Below, one piece after another: positions 51,050 to 60,780 of a stretch of DNA of 64,000 nucleotides. Every line of letters begins with the position of its first letter. Position 1 is the first letter of the stretch. Source of the stretch: Ensifer sp. LC11 (GTDB taxonomy: Bacteria; Pseudomonadota; Alphaproteobacteria; Rhizobiales; Rhizobiaceae); assembly GCF_001695835.1 (NCBI RefSeq), contig NZ_MBSO01000067.1, positions 167,714-231,713 of the forward strand, read 5' to 3'. The position numbers were made by a program, and so were the translations under genes. Below the pieces are notes generated by a model. The model was given only the letters and a program-made list of their open reading frames with translations, did not search any database and was not told the origin of the DNA.

Positions 51050-51931
51050 ATGTCCGGCACCTGGATAACAACGCGCGCATGGCTGCTCATGCTGCCGCTG
51101 CTCGTGGTCATGACTGCGGTGATTGGCTGGCCGCTGATCGATACGGTCAGGCTGTCCTTCACCGATGCCAAGCTTGTCGGCACGGAAGGCACCTTCGTCG
51201 GCCTCGACAACTATGTGAAGGTGCTTGGCGGCTCGAGCTTCCAGCGCGCCCTTGTTACGACGACCTGGTTTGCCGTCGTCTCGGTCACAGCCGAAATGGT
51301 GATCGGCGTGCTCGCAGCCCTGCTGCTCAACCAGCAATTCCGCGGCCGTACCGCGCTTCGCGCGCTGATGATCCTGCCCTGGGCGCTGCCGACCGTCGTC
51401 AACGCCACACTCTGGCGGCTGATCTACAATCCGGAATATGGCGCGCTCAACGCCGCCCTGACCCAACTCGGCCTGATCGACAGCTATCGCTCATGGCTCG
51501 GAGAGCCGGGCTCGGCGCTGACGGCGCTGATCGTCGCCGACTGCTGGAAGAACTTTCCGCTGGTCGCCCTGATCGCGCTCGCAGCCCTTCAGGCCGTGCC
51601 GCGCGACATAACCGCCGCCTCGCTTGTCGACGGCGCCGGTCCGCTCAACCGGTTCCGCTATGTCATCATGCCCTATCTCGCCGGACCTCTGCTGGTCGCG
51701 CTGGTGCTGCGCACGATCGAAGCCTTCAAGGTCTTCGACCTCATTTGGGTAATGACGCGCGGCGGGCCGGCCAACAGCACCCGCACGCTGTCGATCCTCG
51801 TCTACCAGGAAGCTTTCTCCTTCCAGCGCGCCGGATCGGGCGCGTCACTGGCACTGATCGTAACCTTGCTCGTAACCGTGCTCGCCGTTGCCTATGCCGG
51901 CCTGGTGCGCAAAGCCGCAGGAGCCTCGTGA
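51050..51931 (+). CDS. Sugar ABC transporter permease (MalF-type)
   Basis: This 293-aa inner-membrane protein has about six hydrophobic helices and the EAA loop around DITAASLVDGAGPLNRFRYVIMPYLAGPLLV. It belongs to the MalF/UgpA class. I start it at the ATG at 51050. It overlaps the next permease gene by 1 nt. Confidence 0.9.
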   Translation: MSGTWITTRAWLLMLPLLVVMTAVIGWPLIDTVRLSFTDAKLVGTEGTFVGLDNYVKVLGGSSFQRALVTTTWFAVVSVTAEMVIGVLAALLLNQQFRGRTALRALMILPWALPTVVNATLWRLIYNPEYGALNAALTQLGLIDSYRSWLGEPGSALTALIVADCWKNFPLVALIALAALQAVPRDITAASLVDGAGPLNRFRYVIMPYLAGPLLVALVLRTIEAFKVFDLIWVMTRGGPANSTRTLSILVYQEAFSFQRAGSGASLALIVTLLVTVLAVAYAGLVRKAAGAS

Positions 51932-52776
51932 TGGAACGCCAGAGCCCTCTCTTCACCGTTTTCGTCTACGCCGCTGCACTGCTGCTGGCGGCAATCATCC
52001 TCGCCCCGGTCCTCTGGCTCTTCGTCATGAGCATCTCGTCGGCAGCCGACCTCTCGACCAAGCCGCTCAACTGGTGGCCGAACGAGATCGACCTGTCGCG
52101 CTACCGGCTGCTGTTGTCGACGATCGAAAACAGCGCCGGCGCATCCTTTACCGCGTCGCTGCTCAACAGCCTGAAGGTCGCAGGCATGGCGACGCTGGCG
52201 GCGATCGCCGTTGCCGTTCCGGCGGCATGGGCTGTCTCGCGCACGTCTCAGATCTCCTGGTCGCTCTATGCGGTGATCGCCACCTATATGCTGCCACCGG
52301 TGGCACTTGCTGTTCCACTCTATATGGGACTTGCCTATCTCGGCCTTTTGAATTCGGTGTTCGGGTTGGCGCTGGTCTATCTCACCATTCTTGCCCCCTT
52401 CACCACCTGGCTGTTGAAATCCGGCTTCGATTCCATCCCGAAGGAAATCGAGAGCGCTGCGATGATCGACGGAGCACGTCTCGACCAGATCCTGAGGATC
52501 ATCACGCTGCCGCTCGCAGCGCCTGTCATGGCCACATCGGCGCTCTTTGCCTTCCTTCTCGCCTGGGACGAGTTCTTCTACGCGCTGCTCTTCACCTCGG
52601 ACCTGCGCGCCAAGACCCTCACCGTCGCCATCTCCGACCTCGCCGGCGGCCGTGTTTCCGATTACGGGCTGATTGCAACCGCCGGGGTGCTCGCCGCCCT
52701 GCCCCCGGTGCTGATCGGCCTTGTGATGCAGCGCGCCCTGATATCGGGGCTCACCAGCGGCGGTGTCAAAGGATGA
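51931..52776 (+). CDS. Sugar ABC transporter permease (MalG-type)
   Basis: This 281-aa inner-membrane protein has about six helices and an EAA loop (FDSIPKEIESAAMIDGARLDQILRIITLPLAAP). It is the MalG/UgpE-class partner of the upstream permease. It overlaps the following SIS gene by 4 nt. Confidence 0.9.
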   Translation: MERQSPLFTVFVYAAALLLAAIILAPVLWLFVMSISSAADLSTKPLNWWPNEIDLSRYRLLLSTIENSAGASFTASLLNSLKVAGMATLAAIAVAVPAAWAVSRTSQISWSLYAVIATYMLPPVALAVPLYMGLAYLGLLNSVFGLALVYLTILAPFTTWLLKSGFDSIPKEIESAAMIDGARLDQILRIITLPLAAPVMATSALFAFLLAWDEFFYALLFTSDLRAKTLTVAISDLAGGRVSDYGLIATAGVLAALPPVLIGLVMQRALISGLTSGGVKG

Positions 52777-53798
52777 CGACAATGACCACTTCAGAACGCC
52801 CGGACGGGCTCGTCGCGATCGACCGTGAAATGGCGCGCCAGGCCTCGGACGCCGTCGCCTCCGTCCACCAGTCTGGGGAGACGGCGGCCAGGATCGCCAC
52901 GTCGCTGAGGGCGAACGGCAAGCTGCTGCTGCTCGGCATGGGCGGCTCGCACGCCGTCGGCCGCGCCGTCGAGCCGCTTTACCGCGCTCATGGCATCGAT
53001 GCCGTCGCCCTGCCGCTCTCCGAACAGCTCGGCCAGCCGCTTTCGATCGAAGGCAAGACGATCCTCGTGACGTCGCAGTCGGGTGAAAGTGCCGAGGTGC
53101 TGCGCTGGTTCGGAGAAACGAACGGCGCAACACCGCACACCTTCGGCCTCACGCTCGAAGGCGGCTCGTTCCTTGCCAGAAGCAGGCCCTCACTCGTCGG
53201 CGTCGGAGGCACGGAAAAGGCTTTTGCCGCCACCCGCAGCCTGACGATCAGCTTTGCCCTGCATCTTGCCATTCTCGTTGCCCTCGGTGACGATCCAGGC
53301 AATGCCCTTCACGCATTGGAAAAGCCGCAAACGCCCGACACGACGGCAGCGCTCGCAGCCTTGAGCGGCGTCCGGTCTGTCGTCACGTCGGGCCGTCGAC
53401 TGCAGGGGCTGGCCGAGGCGATCGGGCTCGGCCTCACCGAACTTTCGCGCCTGCCCTGCTTCTCGCTCGAGGGTGGCCAGCTTCGGCATGGGCCCATGGA
53501 AATGCTCGGCCCGTCGGTCGGTGTCGTGCTCTTCCGCGGGGCGGATGCGACCGCCGGGCTCGTGCATGCCATGGCGATCTCCGCGGCTGAGGCTGGTTCA
53601 CCGGTCATCGTCTTCGACGCCTCCGGCGAAGCGCCGATCGACGGCGTCATCACCATCCCCTTTGCGCCGGCCACCGGCTTGGCGGCGGTCTTCGCCATGC
53701 TGCCGGTCGCCCAGTCCTTCATGATCGCCTTTGCGGCGTCCCGCGTCGAGAATGCCGGCACCCCGGTGCGCTCGACCAAGATCACCCGGAGCGAATAA
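52773..53798 (+). CDS. SIS-domain sugar isomerase/deglycase
   Basis: This 341-aa protein carries two SIS (sugar isomerase) domains, with LLLGMGGSHAVGRAVEPLYR and ILVTSQSGESAEVLRWF in the first, and LEGGQLRHGPMEMLGPSVGVVLF in the second. The layout is that of GlmS-like isomerases and FrlB fructoselysine-6-phosphate deglycase. With the PfkB kinase next to it, an Amadori or amino-sugar route is plausible: kinase makes the 6-phosphate, SIS protein cleaves or deaminates it. The start overlaps the permease stop by 4 nt; an ATG 9 nt downstream is also possible. Confidence 0.82.
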   Translation: MTTMTTSERPDGLVAIDREMARQASDAVASVHQSGETAARIATSLRANGKLLLLGMGGSHAVGRAVEPLYRAHGIDAVALPLSEQLGQPLSIEGKTILVTSQSGESAEVLRWFGETNGATPHTFGLTLEGGSFLARSRPSLVGVGGTEKAFAATRSLTISFALHLAILVALGDDPGNALHALEKPQTPDTTAALAALSGVRSVVTSGRRLQGLAEAIGLGLTELSRLPCFSLEGGQLRHGPMEMLGPSVGVVLFRGADATAGLVHAMAISAAEAGSPVIVFDASGEAPIDGVITIPFAPATGLAAVFAMLPVAQSFMIAFAASRVENAGTPVRSTKITRSE

Positions 53799-53800
53799 CG

Positions 53801-54736
53801 ATGCGTCCTCTTGCCGTGGTCGGCAACGCCAATGTCGACCTCATCCTCGGGCCAGCAGCCCCCTGGCCGAAGGCCGGAACGGAAATCATCGTTGATCACG
53901 ACGAGTTGCGGGTCGGCGGCTGCGCCGGCAACAGCGCGCTCGCCTGGGATTCGCTCGGGGTCGACTACGCGATCGCCGCCAATGTCGGCAACGACCAGTT
54001 CGGCACCTGGCTGAAGGACGCTTTTCCCGAGCGGTCCCGGTCCTGGCCGGTCGAAGACGTCGGCACCACCCTCTCCGTCGGCATCACCCATCCCGATGGC
54101 GAGCGGACCTTCTTCACGACGCGCGGCCATCTGCCGCTTCTGAGCTTCGAGGAAGTCCGCGCCATGCTCGACGGCGAAAAACTGCGTGGTGGTTACGCAC
54201 TCCTGACCGGTGCGTTCCTGACCGATGCGCTGACGGCGGACTATGACCGCTTCTTCGACTGGGCCGACGCCCACGACATCGCCGTGGCGCTCGACACCGG
54301 CTGGCCGCTCGACGGCTGGACCGAGGCGAATTGTGCGGCCACGGTCGACTGGCTGAAGCGCTGCCGGCTGGCACTGTTCAACGAGGTCGAGACAACGACG
54401 CTGACGGGTCTTGCCGACCCGATCGAAGCGGCGCACGAACTGAAAACGCATATGCCCGAAGGCGCGATCGTCGTCATCAAGCGCGGCCCCAACGGCGCAA
54501 TCGCCGTCGATGCGGATGGCCACCTCTCATCCGCCGCAGCACCCGTCGTTTCCGTCGTCGACACCATCGGCGCCGGCGACGTCTTCAATGCCGGTTTCCT
54601 CGCAGCGCTTGCCGCCGAGATGCCGCTTGCAGCCTGCCTGCGCACTGGCGTCACCATCGCTTCCGAGGCGATCTCGACGCTGCCGCGCACATACGGCAAA
54701 CCGCTTTCATCCTTCCTTCAGGAGACCGGCGCATGA
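53801..54736 (+). CDS. PfkB-family carbohydrate kinase
   Basis: This 311-aa kinase has the N-terminal VVGNANVDLILG and RVGGCAGNSALAWDSLG, and the catalytic block DTIGAGDVFNAGFLAAL, with the Asp that acts as base. The family includes ribokinase, fructokinase and FrlD. It is 2 nt after the SIS gene and overlaps the ATPase gene by 4 nt. The sugar is not determined. Confidence 0.9.
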   Translation: MRPLAVVGNANVDLILGPAAPWPKAGTEIIVDHDELRVGGCAGNSALAWDSLGVDYAIAANVGNDQFGTWLKDAFPERSRSWPVEDVGTTLSVGITHPDGERTFFTTRGHLPLLSFEEVRAMLDGEKLRGGYALLTGAFLTDALTADYDRFFDWADAHDIAVALDTGWPLDGWTEANCAATVDWLKRCRLALFNEVETTTLTGLADPIEAAHELKTHMPEGAIVVIKRGPNGAIAVDADGHLSSAAAPVVSVVDTIGAGDVFNAGFLAALAAEMPLAACLRTGVTIASEAISTLPRTYGKPLSSFLQETGA

Positions 54737-55818
54737 GCGCTCTCGCCATCCAGAACATCCACAAGCGCTATGGCGAGGTCGAGACGCTGAAGGGCATCGA
54801 CATCGATCTTGAGAGCGGCGAGTTCCTCGTGCTCCTCGGCTCGTCCGGCTGTGGCAAGTCCACCCTGCTCAACATCATCGCCGGACTTGCAGAGCCGACC
54901 GGTGGCGACATCCGCATCGGCGAGCGCTCCATTCTCGGCGCGCATCCCAAGGACCGCGACATCGCCATGGTGTTCCAGTCCTACGCGCTCTACCCGAACA
55001 TGAGCGTCGCCCGGAACATCGGATTCGGACTGGAGATGCGTAAGGTACCGCCCGCCGAACGCGAGAAGGCGGTGAAGGAAACGGCAAAGCTCCTGCAGAT
55101 CGAGAACTTGCTTGCGCGCAAACCGAGCCAGCTTTCCGGCGGCCAGCGCCAACGCGTCGCCATTGGCCGGGCGTTGGTGCGCAATCCGCAGGTCTTTCTC
55201 TTCGACGAGCCGCTTTCGAACCTCGACGCCAAGCTGCGCATGGAGATGCGCACCGAACTCAAGCGCCTGCACCAGATGCTGAAGACCACGGTCGTCTACG
55301 TCACACACGACCAGATCGAGGCGATGACGCTCGCGACGCGGATCGCCGTGATGCGCGACGGGCGGATCGAGCAGCTCGGCACGCCGGAGGAAATCTACGA
55401 CCGCCCGGCCACACTCTACGTCGCCGGCTTCGTCGGCTCGCCGCCGATGAACATTCTCGATGCGACCGTTTCAAAAGAACAGCTGCTGATCCTCGGCGAC
55501 GATCAGCCCATCGATATGCCCGTGCACTTCCGCAGCGTTGTTGCCGACGGTCAGCGGGTCAAGGTCGGCATTCGACCCGAGGCACTTCGCGTTGCCAAGG
55601 GCGGCGAAACGGGAGCGCAGTTCAAGGCACGCATCGAGGTGGTCGAACTGACAGGCCCCGAGCTCGTCACCACGGCACGCATCGGCGAGCAGCGTATCAC
55701 CGCCTGCCTGCCGCCGCGCAGCGCGGTCACGGCCGGCGAGGATCGCACTTTCGTCGTCGATGTGGACGTGCTGCATCTCTTCGATCCGCAGAGTGGCCGG
55801 TCGCTCGCCACGGACTGA
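54733..55818 (+). CDS. Sugar ABC transporter ATP-binding protein (MalK/UgpC-type)
   Basis: This 361-aa ATPase has Walker A (GSSGCGKST), signature (LSGGQRQRVAIGRAL), Walker B (VFLFDEPLSNLDAKL), the switch His (YVTHDQIEAM) and a C-terminal TOBE/OB domain (KVGIRPEALRV). It completes the sugar transporter and is the last gene of the operon. A hairpin follows at 55845. Confidence 0.93.
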   Translation: MSALAIQNIHKRYGEVETLKGIDIDLESGEFLVLLGSSGCGKSTLLNIIAGLAEPTGGDIRIGERSILGAHPKDRDIAMVFQSYALYPNMSVARNIGFGLEMRKVPPAEREKAVKETAKLLQIENLLARKPSQLSGGQRQRVAIGRALVRNPQVFLFDEPLSNLDAKLRMEMRTELKRLHQMLKTTVVYVTHDQIEAMTLATRIAVMRDGRIEQLGTPEEIYDRPATLYVAGFVGSPPMNILDATVSKEQLLILGDDQPIDMPVHFRSVVADGQRVKVGIRPEALRVAKGGETGAQFKARIEVVELTGPELVTTARIGEQRITACLPPRSAVTAGEDRTFVVDVDVLHLFDPQSGRSLATD

Positions 55819-55844
55819 AGCCGGGGTCACAGCGTCAAGAAGAA

Positions 55845-55872
55845 ACCGGCCATCGATCGCGCGATGGCCGGT
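55845..55872. terminator. Bidirectional terminator between sugar and amino-acid operons
   Basis: Perfect 11-bp arms ACCGGCCATCG (55845-55855) and CGATGGCCGGT (55862-55872) flank a 6-nt loop. On the minus strand TTCTTCTTG follows, a moderately U-rich tail for the amino-acid operon. Confidence 0.75.
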
Positions 55873-55896
55873 CTCCCTAAAGGCGCGCGATGCGCC

Positions 55897-56667
55897 TCAA
55901 TTGAAGGACGAGCTTTTCAGGAACTCCGCCAGGCGCTTGGTCTGTGGCTTCACGAACATTTCTCGTGGGTTGCCCTCCTCGCCGATCCGCCCCTGGTTCA
56001 TGAAGATCACCCGCGTCGAGACCTCATAGGCAAACCGCATCTCGTGGGTCACGAGCAGCATGCTCATCCCGTCTTCGGCAAGCCCCTTGATGACCTGCAG
56101 CACCTCGTTGACGAGTTCCGGGTCGAGTGCCGAGGTGACTTCGTCAAACAGCATCAGCTTCGGGTTCATGGCGATCGCCCGGGCGATCGCAACGCGCTGC
56201 TGCTGGCCACCCGAAAGCTGGCCGGGATAGTGATCCATCCGCGACAGCAGCCCGACGCGATCCAGCCACTTCTCGGCGACTGATCGCGCCTCGTCGCGTC
56301 CCATGCCGCGCACCTTGATAAGGCCGAGCATCACATTTCTGGCCGCGGTCATATGCGGAAACAGGTTGAACTGCTGGAAGGCCATGCCGGTCATCGCCCG
56401 TTGACGGGCGATCTCCTTTTCCTTCTTGCGCCGGCGCACGCCGCCCACGGTCTCATAGCCGATTTCCTGGCCGTCGATGCGGATCGAGCCACCCTGGAAC
56501 TCCTCCAGCATGTTGATGCAGCGCAGCATCGTCGTCTTGCCCGAGCCGCTGGAGCCGATGATCGAGATGACCTCGCCTTGCGCCATCGTGCAGTCGACGC
56601 CCTTCAGCACTTCGACGGCGCCGTAGCGTTTGTGGAGGTCACGAATTTCAAGCAATGTCTGGGTCAT
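55897..56667 (-). CDS. Amino-acid ABC transporter ATP-binding protein
   Basis: This 256-aa ATPase of the GlnQ/HisP class has Walker A (GSSGSGKTT), signature ([15 protein letters not shown]), Walker B ([14 protein letters not shown]) and switch His ([10 protein letters not shown]). It works with the two permeases encoded upstream on the same strand. The start at the ATG at 56667 is likely; a GTG directly before it is also possible. A terminator lies 25 nt beyond its stop. Confidence 0.92.
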   Translation of the reverse strand: MTQTLLEIRDLHKRYGAVEVLKGVDCTMAQGEVISIIGSSGSGKTTMLRCINMLEEFQGGSIRIDGQEIGYETVGGVRRRKKEKEIARQRAMTGMAFQQFNLFPHMTAARNVMLGLIKVRGMGRDEARSVAEKWLDRVGLLSRMDHYPGQLSGGQQQRVAIARAIAMNPKLMLFDEVTSALDPELVNEVLQVIKGLAEDGMSMLLVTHEMRFAYEVSTRVIFMNQGRIGEEGNPREMFVKPQTKRLAEFLKSSSFN

Positions 56668-56680
56668 CACAACCGACGCC

Positions 56681-57352
56681 TCACGATGGAACAGCGGTCT
56701 TGCGTTCGACGTAACGGCCGAAGCGCTCGATGCTGTAGTTGATGACGAAGTAGAGGAAGCCCGCGAAGAAATAGAATTCGAGGCTCATGAAGGTGCGCGA
56801 GATCAGTTCCTGGGTCCGCAGCAAAAGCTCGGCAACGCCGATAATCGACAGAAGCGTCGAAGCCTTGACCATCTCGGCCGCGGTATTGACCCAGGCCGGC
56901 AGCGCCTGCCTGAGAGCTTGCGGGCCGAGCACATAGGCGAAGGTCTGCGGGAACGTCAGGCCGATCGCCTTGGCCGCCTCCGTCTGTCCCTTGGGTATTG
57001 CCTGCAGGGCGCCGCGCACGAGTTCGCCGACATGCGAGCTGCAGAAGATCGACAGCGCCAGAATGCCCGCCTGGAACGGTCCGAGATCGATGCCGACGGT
57101 GCTGAGCACATAGTAGCTGGCAAGGACGAGCACCAGAACCGGCGTGCCGCGGATAAAGTCGGTGTAGCCGCGCACGATCCATTGCACCGGTCGGTAGCCG
57201 TAGGTGAGCGCAAGGCCGACAAAGACGCCGAGCACGGTTCCGACCACGATCGACAGGAATGAGATCGAGATCGAAACGCCGAGGCCTTTCAAGAGGGGAA
57301 TGCGGGCGAGCCACAATTGGTCGAGGAATGCGGGAAAATCCATGGCGATCAC
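56681..57352 (-). CDS. Amino-acid ABC transporter permease
   Basis: This inner-membrane protein of 220-223 aa has about five helices and the HisM/GlnP-type signature ([46 protein letters not shown]). The GTG at 57352 overlaps the upstream permease stop; an ATG at 57343 with a GAGGT site 7 nt upstream is an alternative start. Confidence 0.9.
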   Translation of the reverse strand: MIAMDFPAFLDQLWLARIPLLKGLGVSISISFLSIVVGTVLGVFVGLALTYGYRPVQWIVRGYTDFIRGTPVLVLVLASYYVLSTVGIDLGPFQAGILALSIFCSSHVGELVRGALQAIPKGQTEAAKAIGLTFPQTFAYVLGPQALRQALPAWVNTAAEMVKASTLLSIIGVAELLLRTQELISRTFMSLEFYFFAGFLYFVINYSIERFGRYVERKTAVPS

Positions 57353-58023
57353 CTCGGCACGGCAAGTCGGCGCTCGACCGCGCGAAGCAGGGCGGCCAGC
57401 ACAGAGCAGGTGGCGACGTAGAGGCAGCTTGCGACGATCCAGGTTTCGATGACCCGGAAGGTCTCGACATTGATCTTGCGCGCCTCGAAGGTGAGCTCGG
57501 GCACAGCGATCGCGGCCGCTAGCGAGGTATCCTTGAACAGCGAAATCATCGTGCTGCTCAGCGACGGCAGCACGTTGCGCAGCATCAAGGGCAGGATGAT
57601 CGAGGTGCGGATCTGCATTTCGGTAAGGCCGATCGCAAGCCCCGCCTCTCGCTGCCCCGGCGGAACCGACAGGAGCCCGCCACGAAACACTTCGGCGAGA
57701 TAGGCGCCGGAATAGATCGCGAGCGTCAGCACGAAACTCTCGATCTTGCCGAGGCGCACGCCAAGCTGCGGCAGCGCGAAGTAGCTGAACAGCACCAGCA
57801 CCAGGATCGGCGTATTGCGGATCACGGTCACATAGAGACCGGCCGGTTTGCGGAATGCGATGTTCTTCGACACCAGCCCGAAGGCGGTAGCGAGGCCGAT
57901 CACACAGCCCACCAGGATCGCCGCGAAGGCGAGGCCGAGGCTCAGTGCCAGGCCCTCGAGCAGAAGATCGAAGGAGCGCCAGACCGCGGCGAAGTTGAGA
58001 GAATAGCCCATGTTTTCAGCCAT
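57349..58023 (-). CDS. Amino-acid ABC transporter permease
   Basis: This 224-aa inner-membrane protein has about five helices and the EAA-like loop REAGLAIGLTEMQIRTSIILPLMLRNVLPSL. It pairs with the other permease. It overlaps that gene by 4 nt. Between it and the binding-protein gene lies a 9-bp hairpin at 58043. Confidence 0.9.
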   Translation of the reverse strand: MAENMGYSLNFAAVWRSFDLLLEGLALSLGLAFAAILVGCVIGLATAFGLVSKNIAFRKPAGLYVTVIRNTPILVLVLFSYFALPQLGVRLGKIESFVLTLAIYSGAYLAEVFRGGLLSVPPGQREAGLAIGLTEMQIRTSIILPLMLRNVLPSLSSTMISLFKDTSLAAAIAVPELTFEARKINVETFRVIETWIVASCLYVATCSVLAALLRAVERRLAVPR

Positions 58024-58042
58024 CCATGCCGAAAGGACGGAA

Positions 58043-58072
58043 GGGACGATCCTGCAGGCGCAAGATCGTCCC
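58043..58072 (-). terminator. 9-bp hairpin after the amino-acid-binding-protein gene
   Basis: Arms GGGACGATC (58043-58051) and GATCGTCCC (58064-58072) flank a 12-nt loop, in the short gap between binding-protein and permease genes. It lacks a T-run, so it is likely an intra-operon attenuator or mRNA stabiliser. Confidence 0.6.
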
Positions 58073-58082
58073 TGGGAGTGGC

Positions 58083-58922
58083 TTACTTATACTCGACCGG
58101 GAAACCGATCTGCGGCGGCGTCAGGTCCTTGCCGAACCAGGTCTTGAACGACTTCGCATAGAAATCGAATTCGACACCGGTCATCGCCTCGTGCAGCGCG
58201 GTGTTGACGAAATTCAGCCAGTCCTGGTCGCCGCGCTTGACGCCGCAGGCATAGGTCTGCGGGTTCCAGCCGTAACCGGCATCCTTGTAGCGGTCGGGGT
58301 TCTGGGTCATGTACCAGGCAAGCGACGATTGATCGGTCGCGACCGTGTCGGCGCGGCCAGATTCCAGCGCCTGGTAGATGAGGTCAACGGACTCGTACTG
58401 GTCCACCGTTGCTTCCGGCAAGGCGGCATGCACCATCGCCTCGGCGTAGACGTTCTGCAGGACAGACACGGTGACCGACGACCCTGCGGCCTTGAGCGCG
58501 GCGTAGTCGGCGTATTTGCCGTCGGCCTTCAGCATCAGGCCAACGCCTTCGCGGTAATAGGGAATGGTAAAGGCGATCTGCTGCGCGCGCTCGCCGGTCA
58601 CGGTCATGAACTGGCAGGTAATGTCCACCTTGTTGGTGGTGATGTTCGGAATGCGGGCATCGGACGACTGGTTCACGAACTCGATCTTTTCCGGATCGTT
58701 GAAGAGTGCCTTGGCGATGATCCGGCCCATGTCGACGTCGAAGCCCTGCAGCTTGTCCTCGGCACTCTTGAAGTGCCAGGGCGCGTTGGTGCTGCCGGTG
58801 CCCATGACCAGATGGCCGCGCGCCAGAACCTCGTCGAGCTTGCTGGTCTGCTCCTGCGCCATGACCGGACCCGTAAGGGTCAGGGCTACGACGGCAGCGC
58901 CCGCGAAAACGGTCTTGTTCAT
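58083..58922 (-). CDS. Amino-acid ABC transporter substrate-binding protein (family 3)
   Basis: This 279-aa periplasmic protein has a signal peptide (MNKTVFAGAAVVALTLTGPVMA). The mature part has the SBP_bac_3 pattern (FDVDMGRIIAKALF, DITCQFMTVTGERAQQIAFT, ATDQSSLAWYM). Start with an AAGGGGAGA site. It is divergent from the D-threonine-aldolase-like gene, suggesting that the imported amino acid is the enzyme's substrate, perhaps a D- or beta-hydroxy amino acid. Confidence 0.9.
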   Translation of the reverse strand: MNKTVFAGAAVVALTLTGPVMAQEQTSKLDEVLARGHLVMGTGSTNAPWHFKSAEDKLQGFDVDMGRIIAKALFNDPEKIEFVNQSSDARIPNITTNKVDITCQFMTVTGERAQQIAFTIPYYREGVGLMLKADGKYADYAALKAAGSSVTVSVLQNVYAEAMVHAALPEATVDQYESVDLIYQALESGRADTVATDQSSLAWYMTQNPDRYKDAGYGWNPQTYACGVKRGDQDWLNFVNTALHEAMTGVEFDFYAKSFKTWFGKDLTPPQIGFPVEYK

Positions 58923-59080
58923 CTCATTTCTCCCCTTTTGGGTTCCCGATTATTGTTCCATTATTACGGATCCAAGTCCTGAATAATGGATTGACCTATC
59001 AAATGCCCGGGGTCATATCTTGTCAAGGGCACTTGAGTTAGTTTCGCCCCGTCCCGCGCCACATGAGGAGTTGAGTCGCG

Positions 59081-60139
59081 ATGCCCCTGCCGATCGAAAC
59101 GCCGGCCGTTCTCGTCGATCTCGAGATTGCCAAGCACAATATCGAGCGCTTCCAGGCCTATGCGGATAAACATGGGATTCGCGTGCGCCCGCATATCAAG
59201 ACGCACAAGCTGCCGCAGATGGCCGAGCTGCAGCTTGCGGCCGGGGCCATCGGCATCACCTGCCAGAAGGTGACCGAGGCCGAGGCGATGGTCGACGGCA
59301 GCGACCGGATCAAGGATGTGCTGATCACCTACAATATTCTCGGCGAAGCCAAGATGGCGCGCCTCGAACGGCTGAATACCCGCGTCGCGCTTGCGGTCGT
59401 CGCCGACAGCGAGGCGGTCATCGACGGGCTCGCCGCCTATTTTGCCGGCAAGGACAAGCCGCTGCGCGTGCTTGTCGAATGCAACACCGGCGCCGACCGC
59501 TGCGGCGTTGGCAGCCCGCATGCTGCCGCCACGCTGGCGCGCCGGATCGCCGGTGCAAAAGGGCTCGTTTTCGGCGGACTGATGACCTATCCGCCTGTTA
59601 ATGGTGAAGCGAAGGTCCAGGCCTTCATGGGCGAAGCAAAAAGCCTGATCGAAGCGGATGGCATCGCGGTTCCCGTCATCACCTCAGGCGGCACGCCGAG
59701 CATGATGCATGCGGCCGGCGCACCGGTCGCCAGCGAGTATCGTCCCGGCACCTATATCTACAACGACCGTTCGCTGGTTTCGCGCGGTGTGGCAAGCTGG
59801 GACGAGTGTGCGCTGACGGTGCTTGCGACCGTCGTCTCGGTGCCCTCGGAAAACCGCGCCATTATCGACGCCGGCAGCAAGGTGCTGACGTCGGACTTGC
59901 TGGGAATGACCGGTTACGGCCACGTGCTCGGTCGCGACGATATCCGCATCGACCAGCTCTCCGAGGAGCATGGCCGACTCGTCACCGATGGGCCGATCGG
60001 GCTCAAGGTCGGTGACCAGCTTCGCATCGTGCCCAATCATGCGTGCGTCGTGACCAACATGGTCGACACGATCCACATCGTTGAAGGCGATCAGCTGAAG
60101 GAAAAGTGGCCGGTCGTGGCGCGCGGCCACGTGCTTTAG
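59081..60139 (+). CDS. D-threonine aldolase / D-serine dehydratase-like PLP enzyme
   Basis: This 352-aa enzyme belongs to the fold-type III PLP family (alanine racemase-like N-domain plus a D-ser_dehydrat domain). The PLP lysine is in RPHIKTHK (Lys40 or Lys43), and the metal-binding C-terminal His/Cys pair is in PNHACVVTN. Members split beta-hydroxy-D-amino acids or dehydrate D-serine. It is divergent from the amino-acid ABC operon, 158 nt apart. A short hairpin (GCGCAA-TTG-TTGCGC, 60144-60158) follows, between it and the convergent reductase gene. Confidence 0.85.
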   Translation: MPLPIETPAVLVDLEIAKHNIERFQAYADKHGIRVRPHIKTHKLPQMAELQLAAGAIGITCQKVTEAEAMVDGSDRIKDVLITYNILGEAKMARLERLNTRVALAVVADSEAVIDGLAAYFAGKDKPLRVLVECNTGADRCGVGSPHAAATLARRIAGAKGLVFGGLMTYPPVNGEAKVQAFMGEAKSLIEADGIAVPVITSGGTPSMMHAAGAPVASEYRPGTYIYNDRSLVSRGVASWDECALTVLATVVSVPSENRAIIDAGSKVLTSDLLGMTGYGHVLGRDDIRIDQLSEEHGRLVTDGPIGLKVGDQLRIVPNHACVVTNMVDTIHIVEGDQLKEKWPVVARGHVL

Positions 60140-60180
60140 CCACGCGCAATTGTTGCGCTGCAGATGTGCGTGCGCGACGG

Positions 60181-60780
60181 TCAGGAGGCGCGGTCGTATA
60201 CGAGCGCGATCTCGCCCCGCTCGCCCGTTTCCTGGTGCGCGACAGACCACTTCGTTCCCGGCAGGCCATCGTCGAAAAGGCGTGGCCCGCCTCCGACGAT
60301 TTCCGGACAGATCATCAGATAGAGCCGGTCGACCATATCGGCCGCAAGCAGCGCCTTGATGAGGCCGGCACTGCTGTTGATAAGGATATCGCCTTCGCCG
60401 GATGCCTTGAGTTCCGACACGACGTCCACCACAGACCCATTCGCGATCCGCGTGCGCTCCCAGGGAGCTTCGCTCAAGGTCCTCGAAAACACCACCTTTT
60501 CCACCCCGACCAGCCATCGTGCATAGCCGCGGTCGCGAGGATCGGCCGCCGCGTCGCCGGCTACCGCCGACCAGTAACCCAGGAAGCCCTCGGCGTTGAT
60601 CCGGCCGAGTACCGCCGTCGTGGCGCTTTCCCAGATACGGGCCATATGGTTTCGCGCGACATCGGTAACCGCATAGGGCACGATTGCGCCAAGGTCACCC
60701 GCCCCACCGGGACCGCTGTATCGTCCGTCGAGCGTCAGGGCCAGGTTCGCGGCCACCCGGCGGCCCGTCGTCTTAGTCAT
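60181..60780 (-). CDS. Dihydrofolate-reductase-like / RibD C-terminal reductase
   Basis: This 199-aa protein matches the RibD C-terminal/dihydrofolate-reductase-like family (RRVAANLALTLDGRYSGPGG, INSSAGLIKALLAADMVDRLYLMICPEIVGGGPRLF). Members of this bacterial subgroup are often annotated as DHFR-like with unknown substrate. Its start overlaps the ArsR-fusion gene by 8 nt, so it is the second gene in that operon. Confidence 0.85.
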   Translation of the reverse strand: MTKTTGRRVAANLALTLDGRYSGPGGAGDLGAIVPYAVTDVARNHMARIWESATTAVLGRINAEGFLGYWSAVAGDAAADPRDRGYARWLVGVEKVVFSRTLSEAPWERTRIANGSVVDVVSELKASGEGDILINSSAGLIKALLAADMVDRLYLMICPEIVGGGPRLFDDGLPGTKWSVAHQETGERGEIALVYDRAS

